Shown here in pieces: positions 25,001 to 34,560 of a stretch of 64,000 bases of DNA (its first letter is position 1; the number at the start of each line of letters is the position of its first letter). The stretch spans positions 436,001 through 500,000 of the forward strand of contig JAQGDQ010000137.1 of the NCBI GenBank assembly GCA_030141605.1. Reading direction: 5' to 3'. A model generated the notes under the pieces. That model saw nothing but the letters and a program-made list of their open reading frames with translations. It did not search any database and was not told the DNA's origin. This DNA is from Tubiluchus corallicola. Taxonomy: Eukaryota > Priapulida > Priapulimorpha > Priapulimorphida > Tubiluchidae. A program made the position numbers and the translations under genes.

Positions 25001-26001
25001 TCCACTTAAGTCAGTGATTTAAGAATATAAACTTGTAGTTTTACTAACTGGACAAAAGAAAATCATTTTAATTATTCTAAATTTAAATTTATGTTGTATA
25101 TTTATCCTAATGTCATCATACATTTTTAGTTTTGGATAGTGCTGCCACCTTCAGGTGCTCTTGTTAAAATTGTTAAAGCTTTCTCTTTACTGTTTAAATT
25201 TTCATTGGCTTCTACAGTCTTTATGAATGCATAATCTCTAAACCTGTTTTCACGCCAAAATGATTTCACTTGTAGTTCTGGTCACTTGGTTTTCTGCTTT
25301 TCAACATGACACTACTTCACTGTTAATGTAGACATTTCAGAATAAAATCTTAAAACTAAATTTCATGTTTTTTGGTTTCTTCAAACCACTAACCATACAT
25401 TATGTAGCTTAATTAAATCATCATCATCACTGCATTGTATTGTAATCGTCTGTGGTTGTAAAAATAAATACTGGTCATGAAGTTATGTAATCATAATGCA
25501 GAGTAATCAACAAATTCAACATTTCACATTTAATTGAGTCCATTTCGAACTACTAACGTTTAGTAAACGATGAAGTCTGCCATTTTGATTACCGCCCTCC
25601 CTATCCTTTCTGAAGATGAATAAAAAAGCTAACATTAATTTTTTCCAAAGCTTAGCAGCAAGTTTTCTGAAATGTAGATTACCAAACACTTTACAGCCCA
25701 ACTCACATTTTCAGCTAAATAGACTAAATGTGCAAAATGGTCAGACTTATAAATACAACTTAGCTGGTCTAGGGAGAGTTGAGCTTTATGACTACGATGC
25801 AAGTTTAACATCTTACTAATAATTGAAGAATTCACATTTCTACCTAATATGCATATTCTGGGCGTTGCTATATGATTTTACTGTATCATTTTCCACCATC
25901 CAAGCACTCAGATCAACAGCCACAGTCTTGTGTTTGAGATCTCCAAGGGGCATGTGCTCTTGGACTGGGTCCAGTATACTCCAAAGTCCTTTCACACCCA
26001 T
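13081..26001 (-). CDS. GEN1: GEN1 Holliday-junction 5' flap endonuclease, long form
   Basis: Structure-specific nuclease of the XPG/FEN1 family that resolves Holliday junctions in the nucleus. Coding exons, 5' to 3' on the minus strand: 26001-25844, 24565-24379, 23896-23807, 23608-23525, 23401-23211, 22175-22078, 20376-20186, 20047-19967, 19688-19552, 18394-18333, 18112 (or 18094)-17936, 14126-13081. All phases join, giving about 833 residues (human about 908). The start is set by the family-typical MGVKGLW. Metal-binding acids are present: D30 (AVDLS), D74 (LDG), E133 and E135 (GEAE), D154 and D156 (EDSD); the helix-hairpin region has LGCDY and GIPGIG. Cys-rich HCKICLHPG and CPCEWH blocks match GEN1, followed by the chromodomain-like exons 10-11 and a Lys-rich, NLS-like run. 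The Ser-rich last exon ends SPLPLFERLKQK, close to the vertebrate GEN1 C-terminus as I recall it. The exon 11 acceptor is ambiguous by six residues. Confidence 0.9.
16555..16564 (-). terminator. Overlapping AATAAATAAA poly(A) signals for the short GEN1 form
   Basis: On the minus strand two overlapping AATAAA hexamers follow the TGA of the PIP-degron exon by about 227 bases and are followed by U/G-rich sequence. This supports intronic polyadenylation of a short GEN1 transcript. Confidence 0.5.
16791..16927 (-). CDS. GEN1: Alternative terminal exon of GEN1 encoding a PIP degron
   Basis: A strong acceptor (TTTTCCTTTCAG) precedes an exon that accepts the phase-1 end of GEN1 exon 11 (17936). It reads in frame DVSQRKMTDFF and on to a TGA at 16793-16791, giving a protein of about 530 residues. 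Residues QRKMTDFF are a canonical PCNA-interacting box; the Thr-Asp inside it and Lys at +4 (TIRK) fit the CRL4-Cdt2 degron consensus known from p21, Cdt1 and Set8. Two overlapping AATAAA signals (minus strand, 16555-16564) lie about 227 bases downstream, so it can end a transcript. It sits in the intron before the long last exon. A weak possible donor inside it would instead allow internal use. Confidence 0.65.
19396..19541. mobile_element. 146-bp MITE, TIR CGGCACATTCAGACTAGAG, TAA duplication
   Basis: The ends are inverted repeats of about 28 bases (CGGCACATTCAGACTAGAG and CTCTAGTCCGAATGTGCCG) flanked by TAA on both sides (19393-19395 and 19542-19544). A 3-bp TAA duplication fits PIF/Harbinger-type insertion. 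It lies in GEN1 intron 9, with its edge 10 bases from the exon 9 donor. Confidence 0.8.
20459..21277. repeat. MITE with its core expanded into a minisatellite
   Basis: The left end (TAACGGCACATTCAGAC, then AAGTGAGTTTTC) matches the MITE at 19396. The right end (GAAAAAACTC to ATGCAGT) is a diverged inverted partner. Between them about 700 bases are tandem copies of units such as TTTACTTGGTGAGCTAACGC and TTTACTTAGTGAGTC, about 23 and 37 bases long. The array occupies GEN1 intron 6, between exons 22175-22078 and 20376-20186. Confidence 0.75.
23707..23745 (+). repeat. (CATG)n/(CA)n microsatellite
   Basis: Short run of GCATGCATGCATGCACAC followed by CACACACACACACACA in GEN1 intron 3. Confidence 0.8.
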
Positions 26002-26460
26002 GCCTTTGCCTTGAACTTGGATCAAGAATGGTTCAGCAATCAACTCATTTTTCTTTTTCGGAAAAAGAATAAAAAAAAATTATTTGATTGAGAATTAAAA
26101 TTTTCAACAACAAAGTACGATGTAATACTTTCTAAGCGAACATCAAAGCAAAAAACATTACAAATGAAACAATATTAGAAAATCTGGACGGAGCTGCGAA
26201 ACTACAGCTTTACACAGAAAGTGAGGTTTGTGTGGGCTGACATGACAGAATCAAATACCACACACTATGGAGTGAACAATATAAGCCCATACGATAACGA
26301 AACAACGAGTGTTACAAAAAATCTTTGAAGCAGATACTATCGCTATTCTCTGTTGGACAAAAGGCTGAGAGTAGTTGTACAAGTAGCTGGCACTCGGGCC
26401 AATGCTTAGTCGTCTTGCTTAAAATGTACCTTGCTGAAAAGCTAAGTTATTCATTATAGA

Positions 26461-28036
26461 CAGTGACTAGAGGTACGGATTCGTATCCGGAACTGCAGCA
26501 AGTAAAAATATGGATCCGTGTCTCGAAAGCATTCACTAGAAAATACGGATTGATCCGTACCGCGAAAGACATAGTCGAGAAAATAAGGATTGCCATACTG
26601 CGAAAGAAATTGACTAAAAATATGGATCAGTGTATCAGGCTTGAATCAGCTTGACATCCTAAGCAAATGTATGCACAAATGATAACGATATGGTTTTTAA
26701 AACTGAATGATTTCTATTATAATGAAAATATTTGAAATTTGTGTAGTTATATCAAATGTAAGAGTTTAGCAGCTCTTACAAATTGGGCCTACTGTATATC
26801 AAATAAAGACTAAAAAATTTTTATATGTTCGACAATAAATCACAATACAAAGTAAGCAAAAATACAGTTTAGTAGGTTATCACATTCACAACACTCTGCA
26901 GAAATTCATAACACTTTAAGATTTGAACTCTTGCTAAATGGGGTACTTCCATCAGAATGCTAAAGTTTTTGGTAACAATAAGCAAAATAAATTAAACAGA
27001 CTATTAATTGGTAGATTATACAACTCACGGCACTATGTCAAAGCTAACAATTTGCAAGACAATAAAAGGAGATTAACTAATATCTACAGTGTAACTATTA
27101 TATCATAAAGAAAAGTGGTATAATAGTGCAAGTACAGTTCAATAGTATAAGTTTAGTAGTTTAACTATTATATCATCATTTTCATGAAGTGGGCATGTAC
27201 TTTTCAATGCTGTGCAAGTCACATGGTTGAATGCCATATGTCGTACAAACTGTCAAAATCCGTACGTTTTGTAATGTCGCAAAAAGCACGGATACATGTT
27301 GCAAAATTAGCTACGAATATGGATCCGTATTGTCGCTTATTGTACCGAGTATACGATTGTAGTATTATGTGACCCATTTAATTGTCAGTCTACTACACTA
27401 AAGCACTGAATTAGTCTATGCTGCAATCTACAGTCGTTGTTTTACTCTAATTGTACAAAGTTTGTCAGAGATTGATTTTTGTTTCTAAATATTGTTTCCT
27501 TTTGCTTTTACAGATATTCATTAATCAGAGTAACTAGATTGTTAATTTCATGCTTAATTCTGGTTCTAGCTCTTTTATTCAAGTTTAAATAGAGAAAAAT
27601 TATAACACAGCTTTCTGTAAACAAATAATCTTCATTCTGCTATCAAAGAAGCCAAGTAGACTTTGATTTTGGTTTAACTAGTAGTCTGTAGAGTATAGGT
27701 GACCTTTCCATTTATGGTCTGTATGCATGAATGTTGTGTACCTTCCAAAAGGAAGTTTAATCTTTGGTCATGTGATTATAGCTCTATTCTCTCAGGCATG
27801 CAAGTTGCAGTTGATCTAGAGACAGCAATGTTAAAGGATGCAAATTTTCTACTGTTAAAGTAATGTTGAAGAATACAAAATTTCTAGAGTATCATATTGC
27901 TAACTTTTATGACCGTTTGTTCAATTTTGTTACTGAAGTGAACATTGTATACATTTTACAATAAAATGATTGCAAATTTCTACACGTATTCAGCAATGCA
28001 GAAAAGACGAGTACGGATCCGTACCTCTAGCCACTG
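26461..28036. mobile_element. hAT-like non-autonomous element, about 1.58 kb
   Basis: Inverted ends CAGTGACTAGAGGTACGGAT (26461 on) and ATCCGTACCTCTAGCCACTG (to 28036) match over about 24 bases. Beside both ends are many subterminal copies of a word near TACGGATCCGTA (for example at about 26512, 26551, 27265 and 27320), a layout typical of hAT transposase binding sites. No 8-bp duplication is visible and no transposase frame survives. It occupies the region upstream of GEN1. Confidence 0.55.
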
Positions 28037-28789
28037 CCTTGCATATTATAATTATGTATTTTGTATTGTTTTCGAGATCATGAGTGGTCTGTAGTCATTA
28101 GTGAACTCAACTAACGTATTCTGATTTAAATGACATGTCAATTAGAAACTGTGGCAGTGCTGGAAATGATTCAAAAGCCCTTAGAAAAAACGTACAAGAA
28201 GGCTCACGCTGTCACGTTTATTGTACCACTACAGGCGCTTTCACATGTCCATGTACTGCGGTGTCATCCGCTGTGATACACAACGAGGCGGTATGCGAGT
28301 ACGCAATACGACGGGAATACTGAACAAGCACTAAAGCCCAACGTAGTGTCAAAGTAGAACAAACTGTGCGCAAAGGCAACAAAATTAAAAACGTGAACTA
28401 GTATTTGCTAGAAAATGGGCACCATGAGATTTCTGGAAATAGTAGATTCTAGAGTAAGCCAAACAAGGACAAGAGTAAGTTCACTTTTTTCGCCAGAAAA
28501 TGACTCGTTTAAACCGAAAGCAGCCTTAAGCAATCTGGGACACTAGATCTGGCAATATGTAACAAAACAAACTAGAGTGATTTGAGCGTCCCGTAACGAC
28601 TCTTGGTGCGGCTATATATCAAATCAAATCAGTTATTTTTTTTTATAGTAACATAATTATAATAGCAAGTCAAATGGGAATTGGGAAGGGGTGGCAATCG
28701 TAAAGTTAGAAGTAAACTCCACGTTTTATTAGATACATTTTCTTTCTAGCATCGGTAGCAATTTCTACAAATGCAGCAATAGCACTTAT

Positions 28790-28830
28790 ATATATATATA
28801 TATGTATATATAATAATAATAATATACATA
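28790..28830. repeat. (TA)n and (TAA)n microsatellite
   Basis: Run of TATATATATATATATG followed by AATAATAATAATA in otherwise featureless intergenic DNA. Nothing coding is seen from 28040 to 29400. Confidence 0.8.
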
Positions 28831-29421
28831 ATATTCTATTACTAAACTCATTACACCCTCCCCTTAATAATATGTTGAAAGCAATAATTATTCAAAAGCT
28901 TAATCTTGTTAGGTGCAAACCTAACTGGCTGTACTAAAGTTTTCTTTCCTCTTTCCATCTATAGCAACTCTAACAAATTTTGATATTCTTTTCTCTGTGC
29001 TTTAGGGGTGAGCATCGATCGTTCGAATGAGTATTTTCAGTTCCAATTCCATCGGACCTAAAACTACAGGTTCAAATAATTCGGCACTTCAATCACATGT
29101 TCTTTATCATTAAAACAATTGAAACATCATGTAATTAGCACAATTTAGTTGTGATTCTGTGCACATTTGAAACAAACTATTAGTGGTTTTACTGCAGAGC
29201 AAAATCGAGTAATATGCATGATCTGTGTAAGCCTAATCTTTATTGGTGGTTCGAAAACTCATTCAAAATTTCTCAATTCGAATGCAAAATACTGAAGTTG
29301 GGTTTGAATTTGAAAATCACAAATTCGATTCGAATTCGCTTTTTGGTAGAGAATGCTCACCACTACTGTGCTTAGGCCTTTAATCATTCTTAACAAATAA
29401 GGCTTACTTTGGTGTTTGCTT

Positions 29422-29674
<253 letters not shown>

Positions 29675-29912
29675 ACTTTACTCATATTTTTAAATAATTC
29701 CTTTGACAACAATAGATCATTACTACAAGTATTGGGATGCACTATTGAAATTATTTTGAAGTACACTTTTTGTCAGCAGAACACTTGTAAATAATAGTAG
29801 GGTAACACCAGCAAGTAAAAGTGGGGCAATTCTAGAAAATAAACAGCAGTTACAGTACCCACAATTACCATGATTTAAAGACCAACACAAAAGCAATCAT
29901 GAGTTAAATACA

Positions 29913-29918
29913 TTTAAT
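29913..29918 (-). terminator. Poly(A) signal ATTAAA, CHORDC1
   Basis: Minus-strand ATTAAA about 330 bases after the CHORDC1 stop codon; it is the nearest plausible signal. Confidence 0.35.
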
Positions 29919-30244
29919 GTTTGCAAGTAAACAATAATTCTAACATAAATTACAATGTGTACCATACTTATGATTGAAAAAAATCAGCTAAGTTCTTAAA
30001 CAGGTTTTGAAATAGAGACCAACAAATAAAGAAACACATACTTGTAAATTGCACACATAATGACAACAAACTAACCATAAAGAAGTTTATGATTTTACAT
30101 CGATTGTGCTTTGTGTACCAATTTAAATTAAATAGTTTACTAGTTTGTTATGAAATAAGCATATGAAAATGAAACGAGACCTGTTAACATTAAAATAATT
30201 AGCACATGGAAAAATGATCTATCATTATGCTAATAAACTTCGCA

Positions 30245-31222
30245 TTATGTAGTGTGCTCTAGCTTTGGCCAATTTACTGGCTCAGCTTTTTTTAGCTTTA
30301 TCTCCACCTTTGTGCTAGACAGCATTGCGGAGCTCTTACCAATATCAATGACACCATTCAAAGTTATTCGTTTTTCAAATACACTTGTTCCTTTCTCAAA
30401 AGTAATAAATACATTACATATGACTTCGTTTGCTTCCACATAGCTAAGCTGTGGATCAGGCATTTTTGCATACACGGTAATAATAACATGGGAACCAGTT
30501 TGGTGCCAATCAAAACGACAAGCCACGGCTCTATTTATGCTATCATCTTGCGTTTTTATCCATACATGTTTGCCTAAATTGCAACCTTCTTGTTTAAGAA
30601 ATTCGTCAAAATCAGAAGTTCTCCGAACACAGCAACTCCAGTATTTCATGCCTTCATGGAACACGGGTACACCAGGATGGAAAACACAAGTCTCGTGATT
30701 ACTCGCTTCACCAGCAAAACTTGACTTGCAACCACTATTTTTGCACACTGTGCCATATGGAACATTTCCATCCTTTACTTCATAATCAGTGACATTTTCA
30801 TTTATGCTAACGGCTTCCATTTGTTTTTCTAGAGCCGTTTTCAGGGAAGGTGCTATAGTACAAGGTAAACGTTGCAACGGTTTATCCTCCGCTGGTCGTT
30901 CCATTCTAGTTGTTGGCTTGGGCCCTTCAACTACAATAACTTTATTTTTTTCTTCATTACTCTGTTTTCTAGGTTTCTCTGGTTCGACGGGTTTAATGTT
31001 ACTGTGAAACCCTTTAGTGCAACCTGGTATATTTAGGAATTCTGTGAAATCAGTTACTTTCTTATTACAGCAACCCCATCCCTTATACGCATCATGGAAA
31101 ACTGGTGCGCCCGGGTGAAACTGGCAAGCGTCTTCTTTATTACAAGTTGGGACGTATTTCGCTCCACAACCTTTGTTATAACACTGCAGCAAAACTGACT
31201 CCTGATCACCGTCAGATTTCAT
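30245..31222 (-). CDS. CHORDC1: CHORD domain-containing protein 1 (morgana), intronless
   Basis: HSP90 co-chaperone, 325 residues (human about 332), complete in a single exon. CHORD1 spans roughly residues 13-73, with the conserved Cys and His set seen as CYNKGCGAKY, CQFHPGAPVFHD, GWGCCNKKVTDF and GCTKGFH. CHORD2 spans about 160-220, with CKNSGCKSSF, CVFHPGVPVFHEG, YWSCCVRRTSDF and GCNLGKH. A C-terminal CS (p23-like) domain of about 90 residues follows, including ACRFDWHQTG and VEIKLKKAEPVNWPKLE. All zinc ligands look intact. The start is an ATG with no upstream in-frame extension of coding character. Vertebrate orthologues have many introns, so this is either a functional retrocopy or a lineage-specific intron loss. 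A perfect heat-shock element lies 111 bases upstream. Confidence 0.95.
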   Translation of the reverse strand: MKSDGDQESVLLQCYNKGCGAKYVPTCNKEDACQFHPGAPVFHDAYKGWGCCNKKVTDFTEFLNIPGCTKGFHSNIKPVEPEKPRKQSNEEKNKVIVVEGPKPTTRMERPAEDKPLQRLPCTIAPSLKTALEKQMEAVSINENVTDYEVKDGNVPYGTVCKNSGCKSSFAGEASNHETCVFHPGVPVFHEGMKYWSCCVRRTSDFDEFLKQEGCNLGKHVWIKTQDDSINRAVACRFDWHQTGSHVIITVYAKMPDPQLSYVEANEVICNVFITFEKGTSVFEKRITLNGVIDIGKSSAMLSSTKVEIKLKKAEPVNWPKLEHTT

Positions 31223-31332
31223 CTTTTCAGAAACTTTAACTTGATGACGCCAACTGAGTTGCTTGAATACGAAAAAGGTCTAAGTATTAATTAAAGCATC
31301 ACTTTTACCGGAATGAGCAGTAAAAACTAAAC

Positions 31333-31345
31333 GAACTTTCTAGAA
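31333..31345. promoter_or_regulatory. Perfect three-unit heat-shock element
   Basis: GAACTTTCTAGAA consists of alternating GAA, TTC and GAA units, each separated by two bases, which is the HSF1 consensus. It lies 111 bases upstream of the CHORDC1 start codon. CHORDC1 is a stress-inducible HSF1 target in mammals, so the site fits the gene; function here is inferred. Confidence 0.65.
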
Positions 31346-31808
31346 AGAAAATGTGACAAAACGCAATATGGAAGCTCTTTAGAGTAATACGCAAACCGCC
31401 AACTAGGTTTTATCTTCTTATAGAAGATTTTCGTTACAGTCTGGCTGCTGTGCACGACTGACTTTGCATTTAAAGATGTAGTCCTGTTATTTTGCTAAAA
31501 GATTATTAATTTAGTAAAATAAAGTGATTAATGGTGACGAAATGTGAGCACAGCATGGCTTTCTAGTTTCTATCATTGTGGGATGAGAGACAAAGCTACA
31601 ATGATTAGGACTTCCTAATTTTATTAATCAATCAGACTGTTGTTTATTCGCCTTTGACTTACTGTGTCATTTAAAATCATTTTGTGCTTTCAAAAGACGT
31701 ATTAAAAGGCATCTCTGATTTCTATGAATAATGCTAGAATAGGGTAAAAGTACTGCAAGTAATTGAAGATAAAAAACCGGATGCAATAACATTCTAACTG
31801 TCGGGAGC

Positions 31809-32482
31809 AGAGTAGGACACTAGCCGAAGTAGGACAATTGCAGTACATGGGCTAGCCCAAGTAGGACGCGTCGTACATGGGCTTCTCAAGTAGGACAAAG
31901 TGACAGGTCCCGAACTGCATCGTTAATCATAGAGGCAATGTCCGTTGTCCTTGTTTATTTAATAGTAATAATTGAAAATGTCAATACATCATACAATTTA
32001 TTGTACATCTGATAAAATAAAAGAGTTATTCTGAGCTAGTTTATCGAACATTATTAAATTTGGCTTTGAGATTAATCTTTTTAAGTGAAATAAGCCCGCT
32101 TTTTGGGCGATTCTAACAACATAAGGTATTATCATTTTTTATTTTATCTCGCTTCACAGACAGACATGATCCGTATCACTACGTGACCGAAGTAAACAAA
32201 ATACATATTTTTGATCTTGCAAAGTGGCACTTTTTATTGATGTCAGTTTGCTCGCTGATTTGGTGAAGAGGATCGTGTATATTCACAGTGTCACACCAAA
32301 CTGATGGCAACTCAGCCAACAAGCACAATTTTTAATAAAATGATGAAACTTTTACAGAATTTTTCAAAATTTGGCAAAACTCTCGATGTAAAGTTAAAAG
32401 AGTGAGAGAAATCGCCACTTGGGCTGCCCATGTACGACACTGGTTTTCTGCAAATTTAGCGCATGCGCTTGTGTCTTACTCT
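31809..32482. mobile_element. MITE-like element, about 670 bp, TIR AGAGTAGGACAC
   Basis: Inverted ends AGAGTAGGACAC (31809 on) and GTGTCTTACTCT (to 32482), with inner inverted blocks GCAGTACATGGGC and GCCCATGTACGACAC. The left part repeats AAGTAGGAC several times. No target duplication is obvious and there is no coding content. It lies between the divergent CHORDC1 and MPV17L2-like genes. Confidence 0.5.
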
Positions 32483-32862
32483 AGTACATAGTCTACATAA
32501 CTTCGTATTTGTCACTCCCATATATGCAGTATGTGTATAAACACTAATCTTCTATTTTTTGTGGCAAACTTCATAGTGCATTCATTTCTCTGGTAATTTA
32601 ATTTTAGTAAACATGATCAGGATCATCACTGTTTCATCACATCTTTCTTTTTGCCCTTCGCTCTCCATTTTTCTCTGTCATTACTAGCAGTTCACCCTCA
32701 TTTCTGTTGCATTAACTAATCTCTGCTTCACTGTCAGAGTCTCTGTCACGAGCTTTGATTTTTGAGGGCTCTTTGCAAAGCTATTTTGTTGTTGTATTTT
32801 ACAATATTGTACTGTAAGAGTTAATTTCCTTATTTGTAGTTATGTCATGTGAAATGAGTAAA

Positions 32863-32895
32863 TTATTATTGTTGTTGTTTTTGTTGTTGTTGTTG

Positions 32896-32926
<31 letters not shown>

Positions 32927-32943
32927 TGTTGTTGTTGTTGTTA
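32863..32943 (+). repeat. (GTT)n(GCT)n(GTT)n trinucleotide repeat
   Basis: About 80 bases of GTT, then GCT, then GTT triplets in non-coding DNA upstream of the MPV17L2-like gene. Confidence 0.9.
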
Positions 32944-33119
32944 TAGATAGCTCAGGAGCATGGTATGATGGGAAAACATAAAAAACTGCTACAGTGGCTT
33001 CACTAATATTTCTATCAAGCTCTTGTGCATAGAAAGGTAAAAATCATAAAGCAATTAATTATTTGGTCTATATATCTTAATGTTAAGATAATCATTAATG
33101 ATGGTACAAACTTACAATT

Positions 33120-33292
33120 AACTAGAAAAATATGATTCATTCCAAAGATAAAAGACAGGAAATCCGAAACTTGGAATACAGCCTGGATTTGAACCAAGAA
33201 CTTTCCACTTATAGTGTAGGTGCCTTGTATATTGTGGGCCACTAGATGACTGTATCTTACCAATGGCTAAGACTGTATAAAGTGCATCCCTT
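33120..33292 (-). repeat. tRNA-derived SINE
   Basis: On the minus strand it has a head AGGGATGCACTTTAT, then CCATTGGTAAGATACAG, box B GGTTCAAATCCAGGCTG (at 33186-33195 and beyond), and a tail TTTCCTGTCTTTTATCTTTG. It aligns along its length with the plus-strand copy at 33435-33602. Confidence 0.65.
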
Positions 33293-33434
33293 ATAGACAG
33301 CCAATTACTTTCAGATTTCCAATTTCACACATTAGTACATTACAAGTTAAAAAATGAAGAATAATGTAATCAGTTAGAATCACCCTAGTGTTAGTGCTTT
33401 AACATAGGAAATACTCAATATAGTTGGCCAGTTG

Positions 33435-33602
33435 TTAGGGATGCACTTTGGATCATCTCGACTCTCAACCATTGGAAGGTACAATGTCCCAATGGTATAA
33501 GGCATCTGCAATATAAGTACAGTGTCATTGGTTCAAATCCAGGCTGTATCCCAGCTTTTTCACATTTCCTATTTTTCATGTTTGGAATCAATGTCAATTA
33601 AT
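33435..33602 (+). repeat. tRNA-derived SINE, inverted partner of 33120-33292
   Basis: Head AGGGATGCACTTTGGAT, then CCATTGGAAGGTACAATG, box B GGTTCAAATCC at 33530-33540, and tail TTTCCTATTTTTCATGTTTG. It forms an inverted pair with the minus-strand copy about 140 bases away. The shared head, box B and tail show that both are full-length members of one family. Confidence 0.65.
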
Positions 33603-33932
33603 TATAGCCAATATAAATTTGTGTCATTTGATCATAAGGGAGCTTTAAATTCAATTAAAGACAGCCCCCAAAGCAAATTATTGTGTCAGTGCTATGTTTT
33701 TTGCACATCTATATTTACCCGAATAATTTTTCTAAAATTTCATACTTGTTTAATCTGGGAACATGCTCATGTTTCCTGTGCAATTCATTCACTGTATATG
33801 ATTTCCAAACATTTTACGAAATTCTGTATGAAGTTTAATAAATTTATGGTAAAATATGGCATATATGTGCAATTGTGTTAAATAGTGGCATATTGCATTT
33901 TTTTAGGTTCATTCAGGTACCTAATTGGATTA

Positions 33933-34532
33933 ATGTCTGAATTTGGATTTATTCAGCGTTTACTGAGCACTCGCACTTTACAAAAAGTAAGAGAAGTAAC
34001 CAACGTGCTCTTTACTCGTCATCTGCTTCTGACAAACATCGGTATCAGCATGTCATTATCAGGAACTGGAGACGTGTTGCAGCAACAGTATCAGAAAGTG
34101 TGCAATCGTCAATTAGCTGCATATGATTGTAAGAGAACGTTCGATTTGACACTAGCTGGTGCTACAGCAGGAGTGGTATGCCATTACTGGTATCAGATTC
34201 TAGATAAAAAACTACCTCAAGCTACCACTAAAGTTGTTTGCAAGAAAATAGTTCTAGATCAAATTTGTTTTTCACCGGTAATGTGGGTTGTATTTTTTGG
34301 AACACTAGCTATAGCTGAAGGAGTGCAGCTAAAAGTATTTGCAGAAGAGGCATTGCATAAAGGAACAAAGTTGTGGTTAGCAGAAGTTCTTATTTGGCCT
34401 CCTGCACAAGCTGTAAACTTTGCCTTTCTTCCAACCAAGTACAGAGTTCTCTATGATAGCACCATATCCTTGGGGTTTGACATATATGTATCTTATTTAA
34501 AACACCACACATCTGGGAAAACAAGAAGGTAG
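33933..34532 (+). CDS. MPV17L2: Mpv17/PMP22 family protein, MPV17L2-like
   Basis: 199-residue protein of the Mpv17/PMP22 family, membrane proteins of mitochondria or peroxisomes; human MPV17L2 (about 206 residues) is an inner-membrane protein tied to mitochondrial ribosome assembly. Seen here: a basic N-terminus (FIQRLLSTRTLQK) fitting mitochondrial import, GTGDVLQQQYQ, a glycine-rich membrane segment followed by CHYWYQILDKKLP, the LDQICFSPVMW block, WPPAQAVNFAFLP, and a C-terminal LGFDIYVSYLKH that resembles MPV17L2 more than MPV17. The start is the first ATG of the frame; upstream codons lack an ATG and follow a possible acceptor (TTTTTTAG at 33904), so a 5'-UTR intron is possible. The coding region is uninterrupted. 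ATTAAA lies at 34555-34560. Confidence 0.88.
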   Translation: MSEFGFIQRLLSTRTLQKVREVTNVLFTRHLLLTNIGISMSLSGTGDVLQQQYQKVCNRQLAAYDCKRTFDLTLAGATAGVVCHYWYQILDKKLPQATTKVVCKKIVLDQICFSPVMWVVFFGTLAIAEGVQLKVFAEEALHKGTKLWLAEVLIWPPAQAVNFAFLPTKYRVLYDSTISLGFDIYVSYLKHHTSGKTRR

Positions 34533-34560
34533 AAAAACACTCATCACAGTAGTGATTAAA

